Positions 48,228 to 56,641 of a stretch of 64,000 nt of DNA are shown here, one piece after another (position 1 is the first letter of the stretch; the number at the start of each line of letters is the position of its first letter). The notes below the pieces were generated by a model. That model searched no databases, had not been told where the DNA came from, and saw only the letters and a list, made by a program, of their open reading frames with translations. A program made the position numbers and the translations under genes. The DNA comes from Nesterenkonia sp. (GTDB lineage Bacteria > Actinomycetota > Actinomycetes > Actinomycetales > Micrococcaceae): positions 1-64,000 of the forward strand of contig NZ_JAJUJJ010000006.1 in assembly GCF_029265375.1 (NCBI RefSeq). The letters are read 5' to 3'.

Positions 48228-49379
48228 CTACCCGTTGATCGAGGTGCGCGTACGGGCGGCGGAGTCCAGCACCACCTGGCGCAGGTCGCCATCGTGCTGA
48301 TCGGCCACCTTCTTCTGCCGCTGATACCCGGCTCCGGCCTTCATCATCTGCTCCACATAGCGCAGCTCCGTGACGCAGCCCAGCTCCTTGGCCACCGGCT
48401 CCAGACGCTCCAGCTCCCGCTCCAGCGCGTCAGTGACCAGCTCCTCGTCGCCGTTCTCATTGAGGATGATGATCGCCTCCATCCCGTAGCGGGCGGCGCG
48501 CCACTTGTTCTCCTTCACATACCAGGGCGGCATGGAGGTGACCGAGTCGCCGTCCTCCAGCGTGCGGACGGTGTCATGGACGATGCACTGGGTCAGCGCC
48601 GCGATCGCGCCGATCTCCTCCAGGGTGGCCACGCCGTCGCAGATGCGCAGCTCGACGGTTCCCAGCCGCGGCACGGCCCGGACATCCCAGCGGACCTCGG
48701 TGACATCGTTGATCACCCCGGTGTGCTCCAGGTCCGCCACGGCCTTCTCATAGCCGGACCACTCGTTGAACTGGTAGGACTGCCCGGCGGTGGGCAGCTG
48801 CTGGAACATCAGCGCCCGGTTGGAGGCATAGCCGGTGTCCTCCCCGGACCAGTACGGGCTGGAGGCTGAGAGCGCCTGGAAGTGCGCGTTGTAGTTGCAC
48901 AGCGCATTGACCGCCGGCATCGCGAAGGCCACATCATCCAGCCCCACATGGACGTGGATGCCGTAGATCACCATCTGCCGCCCCCACCACTGGGTGCGGC
49001 GGATCAGCTCGTTGTAGCGCTCCTTGTCCGTGACCGGCTGCTTGGTGGGGGGAGCGAAAGGGTGGCTTCCCTGGCAGTAGAGGTCCACGTCCAGCGGCTC
49101 GCAGTGCTTCATCACATTGCGCGCGGTCTCGCGCAGCTGGTCCACGCCTTCATCCACCGAGTGGCACACATCAGATACCAGCTCAATGGTGTTCAGCAGC
49201 AGCTCCTGCTTCACGTATGGGTGCTCATCATCACCGGAGAGCTCTGGAATCTCCGCGTGGGTCGCCTCCAGGATCCGTTCGGCCACGCTGCGCAGGTCGC
49301 CGGTCTGGCGGTCCACCAGGGCCAGCTCCCACTCCAGGCCCAGGGTGGAGCGTTCCGAATCGGCAAAGGGCAGTCCCAT
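48228..49379 (-). CDS. YbdK-type glutamate-cysteine ligase / carboxylate-amine ligase
   Basis: This 383-residue ATP-dependent ligase is of the GCS2 family. TLGLEWELALVDRQTGDL, the metal/substrate segment GIHVHVGLDD and NRALMFQQLPTAGQSYQFN are signatures. Homologues form gamma-glutamyl-cysteine weakly; the true substrate is not settled by sequence. In actinobacteria such activity can feed mycothiol-independent thiols or ergothioneine, but no other such gene is present. ATG 49379 is preceded by GAAGGAGAA; an upstream in-frame start at 49418 lacks one. Confidence 0.88.
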   Translation of the reverse strand: MGLPFADSERSTLGLEWELALVDRQTGDLRSVAERILEATHAEIPELSGDDEHPYVKQELLLNTIELVSDVCHSVDEGVDQLRETARNVMKHCEPLDVDLYCQGSHPFAPPTKQPVTDKERYNELIRRTQWWGRQMVIYGIHVHVGLDDVAFAMPAVNALCNYNAHFQALSASSPYWSGEDTGYASNRALMFQQLPTAGQSYQFNEWSGYEKAVADLEHTGVINDVTEVRWDVRAVPRLGTVELRICDGVATLEEIGAIAALTQCIVHDTVRTLEDGDSVTSMPPWYVKENKWRAARYGMEAIIILNENGDEELVTDALERELERLEPVAKELGCVTELRYVEQMMKAGAGYQRQKKVADQHDGDLRQVVLDSAARTRTSING

Positions 49380-49499
49380 GAGTTCTCCTTCGAGGTCAGC
49401 CGGCGCAACTGGACTCACCCTACCGACAGATCTGGAGGGTGCCTGGCCGTCCGCTGGACGCCGGCCCGCCGGCGCAGTTCACGCCGTAGGCTGGAAGGG

Positions 49500-51296
49500 A
49501 TGCGCCTTCTCCGTACACCTCTGCTGGCCGCCGCTGCCGCTGGACTCATGCTGCTGACCTCCTGCGCCGACGACGGCGGCTCCGGCGCACTTGCCACCGG
49601 GGCGGAGGACTCGCAGCAGAGTGAGCAACAGGCCGCTGAGCAGCGGCGCGCTGAGCGGCAGGCCGAGTTTGAGGAGGCTGTGGCGCAGCAGGAGGCTGCC
49701 CTGGCCGGCCCTGGTCCCGAGCATCGAGATCAGGCGGCCGAGCTGGTGGCGCAGATGGACGAGCATGACCTGGCCGGTCAGGTGATCGTGGGGGAGTACT
49801 CCGGCACGGATGCCGAATCAGCGGCCGCGCTGATCGCGGAGCTGAATCTGGCCGGGGTGATCCTGATGGGGCACAACATCCCCGGCGGCACCTCCGCAGT
49901 GGACACTGAGGTGCTGGCCGCCCAAATCGAGAGCATCTCCTCCGCCGGCGGAGAGGAACTCCCCGCCCCGCCGATCATTTCGGTGGACCAGGAGGGCGGG
50001 CTGGTCACCCGGGTCGGGGCTCCGCTGACTGAATGGTCCACCCCGATGGCCCATGGGGCGGTGCAGCCTGCCGCCGACGGGCTGCGCAGCGCGGCCCAAG
50101 CCCACCGGCTGATGGCCGCTGACCTCGCCGAGCTGGGCTTCACCGTCAGCTTTGCCCCCAGCGCCGATGTGACCACCGGGGCTGAGGACCCCACTATCGG
50201 CAGCCGCTCCTTCGGCGCTGACCCGGAGACGGTGAGCGCCCTGGCGCTGCAGGGACTGCGCGGACTGGCAGACGGCGGGGTGGCCGGCTCGGTCAAGCAC
50301 TTCCCGGGGCACGGGTCCGTCACCGAGGACTCGCACTATTCGCTGCCGGTGCAGCAGGCCAGCTTGGAGCAGCTGCGCCAGCGGGACTGGCGCCCGTTCG
50401 CCGACGCCGTGGAGGCCGGTGCCCCGATGGTGATGATGGGCCACGTGGAAGTGCCGGCGCTTGAGGCCGGGGTGCCTTCCTCGCTCTCGGAGGCGGCCTA
50501 TGAGCAGATCCGCTCCATGGGGCATGAGGGCGTCATCGTCACCGACGCGATGAACATGGCCGCAATCGCCAACAGCTACGGCGGCGACCAGGCGGCGGTG
50601 CAGGCCCTGTCCGCCGGGGCGGACCTGATCCTGATGCCCGCCTCCGCCCGCGGAGCCCACCAGGCGATCCTCACCGCTCTGCAGCAGGGCGAGCTGGATC
50701 AGCAACGTCTCACCGAGGCCGCCCAGCGGGTCCTCGCCCTTCGCCTGTGGCAGCAGGATCTGGCCTCCGGCCAGCTGGCCGCCGGCCCCGGCGTGGAGCG
50801 CCCAGAGATTCTGCAGGACAGTGACATCTACGGCCCGGCGCTGCAGGAGGCCGGCCCCGCAGCCGACGACACCGGCCAGAGCGAGACCGGCGACCTCGAT
50901 CCGCACCAGGCCGCGGCCTGGACTGCCGAACGAGCCGTCACCCTGGTGCAGGGCGAATGCGAGGCCGTGCTGGCCGATGAGGCCATACAGATTGCCGGCG
51001 GCACCCAGACCGACCGCGCCCGACTGGCCGATGCCGCCCAGCGTGCGGGCCTGCAGACCGGCTGGGGCCCCACTGTCACACTGCTGGGCGGTCGCACCCC
51101 AGGATCCGGGGACGTGGTGGTGGCCCTGGACCGGCCCGAGGCGCTCGCCGATTCGACCTCCGGTGCTGCCGTTGCCCTGTTCGGCCGTACGCCGGCGTCC
51201 TTTGATGCGCTGGTGGAGGTGCTCACCGGCGCGCCGGCTCCCGGGGCGCTGCCCGTGCCTGTCGGGGACCTGCCTGCTGGTCACTCCCAGTGTTGA
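49500..51296 (+). CDS. Glycoside hydrolase family 3 lipoprotein (NagZ-like)
   Basis: This 598-residue predicted lipoprotein has signal MRLLRTPLLAAAAAGL and lipobox LTSC. Residues 30-80 are glutamine/glutamate-rich and probably coiled. The GH3 domain (about 85-400) shows ISVDQEGGLVTRV, KHFPGHGSVTEDSH near 266 (acid/base histidine of NagZ-type enzymes) and IVTDAMNM with the likely nucleophile Asp. It probably cleaves beta-N-acetylglucosamine from peptidoglycan or chitin fragments outside the membrane. The last 200 residues resemble no domain I can name. ATG 49500 is 7 bases after TAGGCT (49487-49492). Confidence 0.9.
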   Translation: MRLLRTPLLAAAAAGLMLLTSCADDGGSGALATGAEDSQQSEQQAAEQRRAERQAEFEEAVAQQEAALAGPGPEHRDQAAELVAQMDEHDLAGQVIVGEYSGTDAESAAALIAELNLAGVILMGHNIPGGTSAVDTEVLAAQIESISSAGGEELPAPPIISVDQEGGLVTRVGAPLTEWSTPMAHGAVQPAADGLRSAAQAHRLMAADLAELGFTVSFAPSADVTTGAEDPTIGSRSFGADPETVSALALQGLRGLADGGVAGSVKHFPGHGSVTEDSHYSLPVQQASLEQLRQRDWRPFADAVEAGAPMVMMGHVEVPALEAGVPSSLSEAAYEQIRSMGHEGVIVTDAMNMAAIANSYGGDQAAVQALSAGADLILMPASARGAHQAILTALQQGELDQQRLTEAAQRVLALRLWQQDLASGQLAAGPGVERPEILQDSDIYGPALQEAGPAADDTGQSETGDLDPHQAAAWTAERAVTLVQGECEAVLADEAIQIAGGTQTDRARLADAAQRAGLQTGWGPTVTLLGGRTPGSGDVVVALDRPEALADSTSGAAVALFGRTPASFDALVEVLTGAPAPGALPVPVGDLPAGHSQC

Positions 51297-51330
51297 CCGA
51301 CCATTTTCTACAAGTTGTAGAATTCAGGGT
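51293..51330 (+). promoter_or_regulatory. copC promoter with overlapping palindromic operator
   Basis: TTCTACAAGTTGTAGAA (51306-51322) is a perfect 17-base palindrome covering most of the -10 TAGAAT (51318-51323). TTGACC (51293-51298) is a possible -35 at 19 bases. Its TACA/TGTA half-sites resemble BlaI/CopY-family operators, with a 3-base rather than 2-base centre. Confidence 0.7.
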
Positions 51331-52029
51331 ATGGAACGCCACGCCTCGGCAGCGGTGCTGCCCCGCACACCTGTTCTGGCCGCGCTGACCGCAGTCGCAC
51401 TGCTGCTGCTCTCCGCAGTGGCCTCGGCTCCCGCCTGGGCCCATGACACCCTGATCGGCTCCTCGCCCGAGGCCGATGAAGTCCTCACCAGCAGCCCGGA
51501 AGAAGTCCGGCTGGAGTTCTCCGGAGACGGACTGACCACCGGAGAATCGATTCCCAACATCATCTGGGTCACCGACGCCGAAGGCGAGCATTGGGAGGCA
51601 GAGACCCAGGTAGAGGGATCCAGCATGTGGACCGAACTCCCCGAATCCCTGCCCAATGGGGAGTACGAGGTGCTCTACAACGCCGTCTACTCGGACGGCC
51701 ACAGCGAGGAAGCGGGCTTCAGCTTCGAAGTCGATGACCCGCAGGCCGAGCCCAGCCCCGCCGAGGATGCTCAGGGCCAGGGCACCCAGCCTGAGGAGAC
51801 GCCCGCCGCCGAGGATCCGGATGCGGCAGAAACTGCCGAGGCGACCGCCGGGGAGGACCAGACGGCCGCCGAAGAGACCGCAGCTGCCCAGCCGCAGGCC
51901 GATGAGCAGGCCGCAGCGGATGGCGGTTCTGCGCCGATGTGGACCGCTGTACTGGTCGGTGCCGGCCTGCTGGTGCTGCTGGCCGCCGTCCTGATCTGGA
52001 TGCGCCGCCGGGGCCGCTCGGACAACTGA
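51331..52029 (+). CDS. CopC-domain copper resistance protein, membrane-anchored
   Basis: This 232-residue secreted protein has an N-terminal signal ending APAWA, so the mature protein would begin with His (HDTLIGSSPEADEVL), the amino-terminal copper ligand of the CopC/YobA fold. YSDGHSEEAGFSFEV supplies the second histidine. After the fold (to about 135) come 65 acidic, alanine-rich residues and a C-terminal helix (WTAVLVGAGLLVLLAAVLIW) with an RRR stop. ATG 51331 is 7 bases after TAGAAT. No copD or copper ATPase adjoins. Copper binding is inferred from fold and residues. Confidence 0.9.
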   Translation: MERHASAAVLPRTPVLAALTAVALLLLSAVASAPAWAHDTLIGSSPEADEVLTSSPEEVRLEFSGDGLTTGESIPNIIWVTDAEGEHWEAETQVEGSSMWTELPESLPNGEYEVLYNAVYSDGHSEEAGFSFEVDDPQAEPSPAEDAQGQGTQPEETPAAEDPDAAETAEATAGEDQTAAEETAAAQPQADEQAAADGGSAPMWTAVLVGAGLLVLLAAVLIWMRRRGRSDN

Positions 52030-52150
52030 CAGCCCCCCCGGACAGCGCCCGCGGGCGGGACGATCCGAACCCGGACAAGCTGACCACCGTCGCGTCGCGG
52101 GGACTCCCACCCCTGCCGCAGACCTCTGCTGCGGTCTACACTTGGGCGGC

Positions 52151-52867
52151 ATGAGCTCGCCTGACGCGTCCCAGCACTCCGCAGATCCCCACACCGCCGA
52201 GCAGATCCTGGCCATGGATGCCTACCTGGAACGCACGGTGGTGCAGCCGGACGAGCACTTCGCTCGGATCCGCCAGGCGGCGGATGAGGCGGACATGCCC
52301 GCCATCGAAGTCTCCTCCGCGCAGGGCAAGCTGCTGCACCTGCTGGCGCGGATCTCCGGGGCCAGACGCGTGCTGGAAGTCGGAACCCTGGCGGGGTTCT
52401 CCACCCTCTGGCTGGCCCGCGGAGTGGGGGAGCAGGGCACGGTGACCACCTGCGAATTCGAACCTCGGCACGCCGAGGTGGCGCGCAGGAATTTAGACGC
52501 CGCCGGCGTCGGAGACCGTGTGGAGATCCTCCTCGGGCCGGCGGAGGACTCACTGACCTCGCTGCGGCAGCAGCAGGTCGAGCCCTTCGATCTGATCTTC
52601 CTCGACGCCGACAAGGCCAGCATGGATCGCTACCTCGAACTGAGTCTGGAGCTTTCGCGCCCTGGCACTGTGATCGTCGGAGACAATGTGGTCCGCGGCG
52701 GCAGCGTGCTCACCGACCAGGATGATCCGGACTCCGCAGGAATCCGCCGCTTCCTCTCCGCGCTGGGCGAGGACCCCCGCACCGAGGCGACGGCGATTCA
52801 GACTGTCGGGGCCAAACCGTGGGACGGGTTCTCCCTGGCGGTGGTGAATCAGGTTCCCGGCCGCTGA
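52151..52867 (+). CDS. SAM-dependent O-methyltransferase (family 3)
   Basis: This 238-residue class I methyltransferase is like catechol/caffeoyl-CoA O-methyltransferases and YrrM. VLEVGTLAGFSTLWLARGV is SAM motif I; FDLIFLDADKASMDRYLE and PGTVIVGDNVVRGGSV are metal/catalytic signatures. The substrate is unknown. ATG 52151 is 8 bases after TACACT (52137-52142). It ends tail-to-tail with the next gene, overlapping 19 bases. Confidence 0.92.
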   Translation: MSSPDASQHSADPHTAEQILAMDAYLERTVVQPDEHFARIRQAADEADMPAIEVSSAQGKLLHLLARISGARRVLEVGTLAGFSTLWLARGVGEQGTVTTCEFEPRHAEVARRNLDAAGVGDRVEILLGPAEDSLTSLRQQQVEPFDLIFLDADKASMDRYLELSLELSRPGTVIVGDNVVRGGSVLTDQDDPDSAGIRRFLSALGEDPRTEATAIQTVGAKPWDGFSLAVVNQVPGR

Positions 52868-54195
52868 GCGGCCAGCGGCTCCACTGCTACGGCCAGCCGG
52901 GATGATCCCAGGCGGGTGAGCACCAGTACTGCGTGGCGCCCCGGCGCCCCGGAGCGGCGCTTGGGAAGAATCTGGCGGCGCAGCTGCTCGGGGACGACGT
53001 CGACTCCCCGCTTCTTGATCTCCACGCTGGTCACCTGCTGCTCGGCGCACCACTGCTTCAGCCGCTTGGGGGAGAAGTCCATCACCTCAGTGATGCGGTA
53101 TCCGCGCGCCAGCGGACCCGGATCGGCGCTCGCGTCGGTGCAGAAGTAGGCGATGTGCTCATCGAGCATCCAGCCGCCGGCCTCGGCAGCCAGCTCCGCC
53201 ACCAGCCCGGCACGGATCACGGCCGGGTCCGGCTCCCAGAGAACACCCCGCAGCCCCTCACGTCCGGCCGGTGCATACTCGATGCCGGAGGAGAAGTCAT
53301 CGGCCGAGCTTCGGGGGGTCACCTGCAGGCACGGCAGCCCGTGGGAGTCCTGGTCGCCGTCGCCGGTCAGCACGGTGGCTGTTCGGCGCGCTCCGGGCCG
53401 GGCCAAGGCGTTGAACCAGAGGACCAGCTCCACCAGATCGCCCTCCACGCTGACCCATTCGGCCTCACAGTCGAGCGGAATCAGGTCATGGGGCATACCT
53501 GGCCCTAGCTTGACCCCCAGCGGCACCCCGGTGCGGGCCAGGGCGGTCACCATGCTCAACGGGGGAGAGAAGTCCTCCGGATCCCATAGGCGGCCTCGCT
53601 CAGTGCGGCGCGCCGGGTCCATCCACACCCCCAGTCCCTCGGGCAGCTGCTCCGTGGCAGGGCCGGCCGCCGGGTCCGCATCCGCGGCCTCATCCGCAGG
53701 TTCGGGCACACCCAGATGCTCAGCGGCCCACCGCTCGGCAGTGGAGTGCACCACCTGGGCCTCCGGGAACGGCAGCAGATTCATCGTCGCCGCCGCCGCG
53801 GTGGTCTCATCGGCCTCCACGGCGGTGACACGCACACCTGACGAGGCCAGCGCCATGGCATCAGCCCCCAGCCCGCAGCCGAGATCAGCGGCATGGTCGA
53901 TGCCGGCTGACCGGAACCGCTGCGCGTGGCGGGCGGCCACCGGAAGTCGAGTGGCCTGCTCCAGCCCCTGCTGGGTCAGCAGCATCCGGTCAGCGAACTG
54001 GCCGAACTTCGCCCGGGCGTCCCGCCGCAGTCGCATCTGGGTCAGCGCAGCCGCCACCACCTCCGGACTCCAGCCGTTCCGGCGCAGCTGATGGTTCAGC
54101 TGGTCCGCGCTCTGCGGATCGTACTCCGGCAGCGCGTTGAGCAGCTCCCAGGTCTCTGGGGTCAGCAGCGGGGCAAGCACAGGCTGATCGGACAC
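52849..54195 (-). CDS. Class I methyltransferase with C-terminal THUMP-like domain
   Basis: This 448-residue protein has SAM motif I AADLGCGLGADAMALASSGV near residue 98, then VTAVEADETT. WMDPARRTERGRLWDPEDFSP is typical of this actinobacterial family. The last 80 or so residues (YRITEVMDFSPKRLKQWC then EIKKRGVDVVPEQLR) match the THUMP-like domain, suggesting an RNA substrate. GTG 54195 lies 6 bases after TAGCGT on the minus strand (54202-54207). Function unproven. Confidence 0.87.
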   Translation of the reverse strand: MSDQPVLAPLLTPETWELLNALPEYDPQSADQLNHQLRRNGWSPEVVAAALTQMRLRRDARAKFGQFADRMLLTQQGLEQATRLPVAARHAQRFRSAGIDHAADLGCGLGADAMALASSGVRVTAVEADETTAAAATMNLLPFPEAQVVHSTAERWAAEHLGVPEPADEAADADPAAGPATEQLPEGLGVWMDPARRTERGRLWDPEDFSPPLSMVTALARTGVPLGVKLGPGMPHDLIPLDCEAEWVSVEGDLVELVLWFNALARPGARRTATVLTGDGDQDSHGLPCLQVTPRSSADDFSSGIEYAPAGREGLRGVLWEPDPAVIRAGLVAELAAEAGGWMLDEHIAYFCTDASADPGPLARGYRITEVMDFSPKRLKQWCAEQQVTSVEIKKRGVDVVPEQLRRQILPKRRSGAPGRHAVLVLTRLGSSRLAVAVEPLAAQRPGT

Positions 54196-54289
54196 CCTTC
54201 TACGCTAACCCGCCAGCGCAGCCCGGGCCTGTCGGAGCGACCGTCGGCGCCGCGGCGACGGACCTCCTGCAGTCCGGCCTCCCGCCGTG

Positions 54290-54346
54290 TTGCGCCCGAT
54301 TAGCAAACGCGGTAACTTCTATTTAGCTTAGGACAGGCTAAGTTCA
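54290..54346 (+). promoter_or_regulatory. Promoter and DtxR/IdeR-like iron box of the siderophore operon
   Basis: TTGCGC (54290-54295) and TAACTT (54313-54318) are 17 bases apart. TTAGGACAGGCTAAGTTCA (54328-54346) matches 13 of 19 positions of the iron-box consensus TWAGGTWAGSCTWACCTWA, placing the repressor just downstream of the transcription start. Confidence 0.72.
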
Positions 54347-54372
54347 ATACTGCTTAGGAAGGTAGCCCTTCG

Positions 54373-55416
54373 ATGACACTCGACACCTCTGCCGCCGGGC
54401 GCACCCGGCTGCTTCGTCTTCTCTCTGTGACAGCGATCGCGGGGCTGGCGCTGAGCGCCTGCGGTCAGGCGGGCGCGGAGGGCCCCGCCCAGGATGGGGA
54501 GGAGACCGCCTCCGGCGATGCCGGCGGCACCATCACGGTGGAGGACGATCACGGCACCCATGAGATCAACTTCGATGAGATCGACTCGGTGGGCGCCTTC
54601 GACAACCGGTCCTTCCGCCTGCTGGAAGATTTCGGGGTGGAGCTGTCAGTGGCTGCCCGCTCCCTGATGCAGCCCCACATCCACGGCTATGCCGAGAATG
54701 AGGACATCCTTGACACCGGCAATCACCGCGAGCCGGACCTGGAGCAGATTGTGGCGGCTCAGCCGGACCTGGTGATCAACGGCCAGCGCTACGCACAGTA
54801 CTACGAAGACATCGCCGAACTGATGCCCGAGGACGGTGTCATCCTGGAGTTCGACGAGGGCTTCCGCGACCCGGAGACCTTCTTCGACCAGCTGGCCGAG
54901 CACACCCAGAAGCTGGGCCAGATCTTCGGTGCTGAGGACACCGCCGAGGAGCTGGTGGGGGAGCTGAACTCGGCTATGGAACGGGTCGAAGCCGCATACG
55001 ACGGCGAATCCACGGTGATGGGGCTGCTCACCTCCGGGGGCACCATCAACTACGCCGGACCGCAGCAGGGACGCGGCGTCGCCCCGGTCTTCCAGGAGTT
55101 TGACCTGGTCCCAGCGTTGGAGGTCGAGGACCAGAGCAGCGACCACGAAGGCGACGACATCTCGGTGGAGGCCATCGCCGAGTCGAACCCCGACTGGATC
55201 ATTGTGCTCGACCGTGACGGTATGGCCCCCGACGACCCGGAGTACACCCCGGCCCAGGAGCTGATCGCCGACTCCCCGGCCCTGCAGGAGGTCACTGCGG
55301 TCCAGGAGGACCAGATCGTCTACATGCCGCAGAACTTCTACATCACCGAGGACATCCAGGCCTACACCGAATTCCTCAATGACTTCGCAGACGCCCTGGA
55401 GGGCGCCCAGCAGTAA
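54373..55416 (+). CDS. Iron-siderophore ABC transporter substrate-binding lipoprotein
   Basis: This 347-residue class III binding protein has a signal with lipobox LALSAC and mature Cys near 30. VTVEDDHGTHEINFDEIDSV style opening, LMQPHIHGYAENEDILDTGN, and EPDLEQIVAAQPDLVING are typical of FatB/CeuE/YclQ-type catecholate siderophore binders. It would capture ferric siderophore at the outer membrane face and pass it to the two permeases. ATG 54373 follows AGGAAGGTAG. First gene of the operon, under an iron box. Confidence 0.92.
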   Translation: MTLDTSAAGRTRLLRLLSVTAIAGLALSACGQAGAEGPAQDGEETASGDAGGTITVEDDHGTHEINFDEIDSVGAFDNRSFRLLEDFGVELSVAARSLMQPHIHGYAENEDILDTGNHREPDLEQIVAAQPDLVINGQRYAQYYEDIAELMPEDGVILEFDEGFRDPETFFDQLAEHTQKLGQIFGAEDTAEELVGELNSAMERVEAAYDGESTVMGLLTSGGTINYAGPQQGRGVAPVFQEFDLVPALEVEDQSSDHEGDDISVEAIAESNPDWIIVLDRDGMAPDDPEYTPAQELIADSPALQEVTAVQEDQIVYMPQNFYITEDIQAYTEFLNDFADALEGAQQ

Positions 55417-55447
55417 GCACGGCGCCCCAGTCTCGGCGGGGCACAGG

Positions 55448-55485
55448 CAGGTGGGGTCCGGCCCGGAAGCGCTGGACCCCGCCTG
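55448..55485 (+). terminator. Hairpin between binding protein and permease genes
   Basis: CAGGTGGGGTCC (55448-55459) pairs with GGACCCCGCCTG (55474-55485) with one T-G pair. It probably reduces read-through, allowing excess binding protein. Confidence 0.65.
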
Positions 55486-55546
55486 TCTGACCGGCCGGAG
55501 CAAGGATGCGCAGCCGCATTCGGCTTGGGAGGCATCACGAATCCAG

Positions 55547-55565
55547 CTAGGATTGCCTTACTGAC
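55547..55565 (+). promoter_or_regulatory. Second DtxR/IdeR-like iron box
   Basis: CTAGGATTGCCTTACTGAC matches 13 of 19 positions of the iron-box consensus and lies 44 bases before the first permease gene. TAGGAT within it can serve as a -10. Confidence 0.6.
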
Positions 55566-55609
55566 ATTTCGTCACTGAAGCATTTCTCAACACTCACCCT
55601 GGAAGATTC

Positions 55610-56641
55610 ATGACCAACACGTTGCGGCAGGACATTGCCTACACCAGCCGCAACATCGTCGTCGACTCCGCCAGGACCCGGCGCCGCAGCGTCTGGACTC
55701 CGGCTTTCGGCCTGGCGATCCTGATCACTCTGGTGCTGCTGGGTCTCTCGCTGACCACCGGAGAGTTCGACGTCTTCGGCGAAGGCAACTTCTGGATGTT
55801 CAGCATCACCCGCATCCCGCGCACAGTGGCGCTGGTGCTCGCCGGAGCCTCTATGGCCATGTGCGGGGTGATCATGCAGCTGCTCACCCAGAACCGGTTC
55901 GTGGAGCCGACCACCACCGGCACCACCGAATGGGCCGGTCTGGGACTGATCCTGACCATGTGGCTCTTTCCCACCGCCAGCCTCTTCGCGCGCATGTCGG
56001 TGGCCACCCTGATGGCGTTCATCGGCACGATGGTCTTCTTCCTCTTCCTCAGGCGGGTCTCGCTGAAATCCAGCCTGATCGTGCCGATCATCGGCATCAT
56101 GCTCGGCGCGGTCGTCAGCTCCTTCACCACCTACCTGGCGCTGATGACCGATACGCTGCAGAGCCTGGGAATCTGGTTCCAAGGCTCTTTCACCGGGGTG
56201 ATCTCCGGACGCTATGAGCTGATGTGGATCGTGCTGATCGTCACCTTCCTGGTCTTCCTGGTGGCCGACCAGTTCACAGTGGCTGGGCTGGGCAAGGACA
56301 TGGCCGTCAACGTCGGACTGAACTACGCGCTGGTGCTGTTCATGGGAACAGCCATGGTCGCCGTCGCCACAGGAGTGACAGCCACCGTGGTGGGAACTCT
56401 GCCCTTCCTGGGCCTGGTGGTGCCCAATATCGTGGCCCTGTTCCGCGGGGATGACCTGCGCAGCAACCTGCCCTGGGTATGCCTGGTGGGCATCTGCACC
56501 GTCACTGTCTGCGATCTGATCGGCCGCGTCATCATCGCGCCCTTTGAGATCCCGGTGGCCATGGTTCTGGGGCTGGTCGGCGGAATGGTCTTCATCGGCC
56601 TGCTTCTGCGGCAGCGGCGGAAGGGCGGCCTGGCAGCATGA
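55610..56641 (+). CDS. Iron-siderophore ABC transporter permease (FecCD family), first
   Basis: This 343-residue inner-membrane permease has about 9-10 helices. RIPRTVALVLAGASMAMCGVIMQLLTQN and VGTLPFLGLVVPNIVALFRGDD are FecCD signatures; the latter includes the ATPase-coupling G-L-V-P-N stretch. It pairs with the next permease, overlapping it by 4 bases (ATGA). Confidence 0.94.
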   Translation: MTNTLRQDIAYTSRNIVVDSARTRRRSVWTPAFGLAILITLVLLGLSLTTGEFDVFGEGNFWMFSITRIPRTVALVLAGASMAMCGVIMQLLTQNRFVEPTTTGTTEWAGLGLILTMWLFPTASLFARMSVATLMAFIGTMVFFLFLRRVSLKSSLIVPIIGIMLGAVVSSFTTYLALMTDTLQSLGIWFQGSFTGVISGRYELMWIVLIVTFLVFLVADQFTVAGLGKDMAVNVGLNYALVLFMGTAMVAVATGVTATVVGTLPFLGLVVPNIVALFRGDDLRSNLPWVCLVGICTVTVCDLIGRVIIAPFEIPVAMVLGLVGGMVFIGLLLRQRRKGGLAA

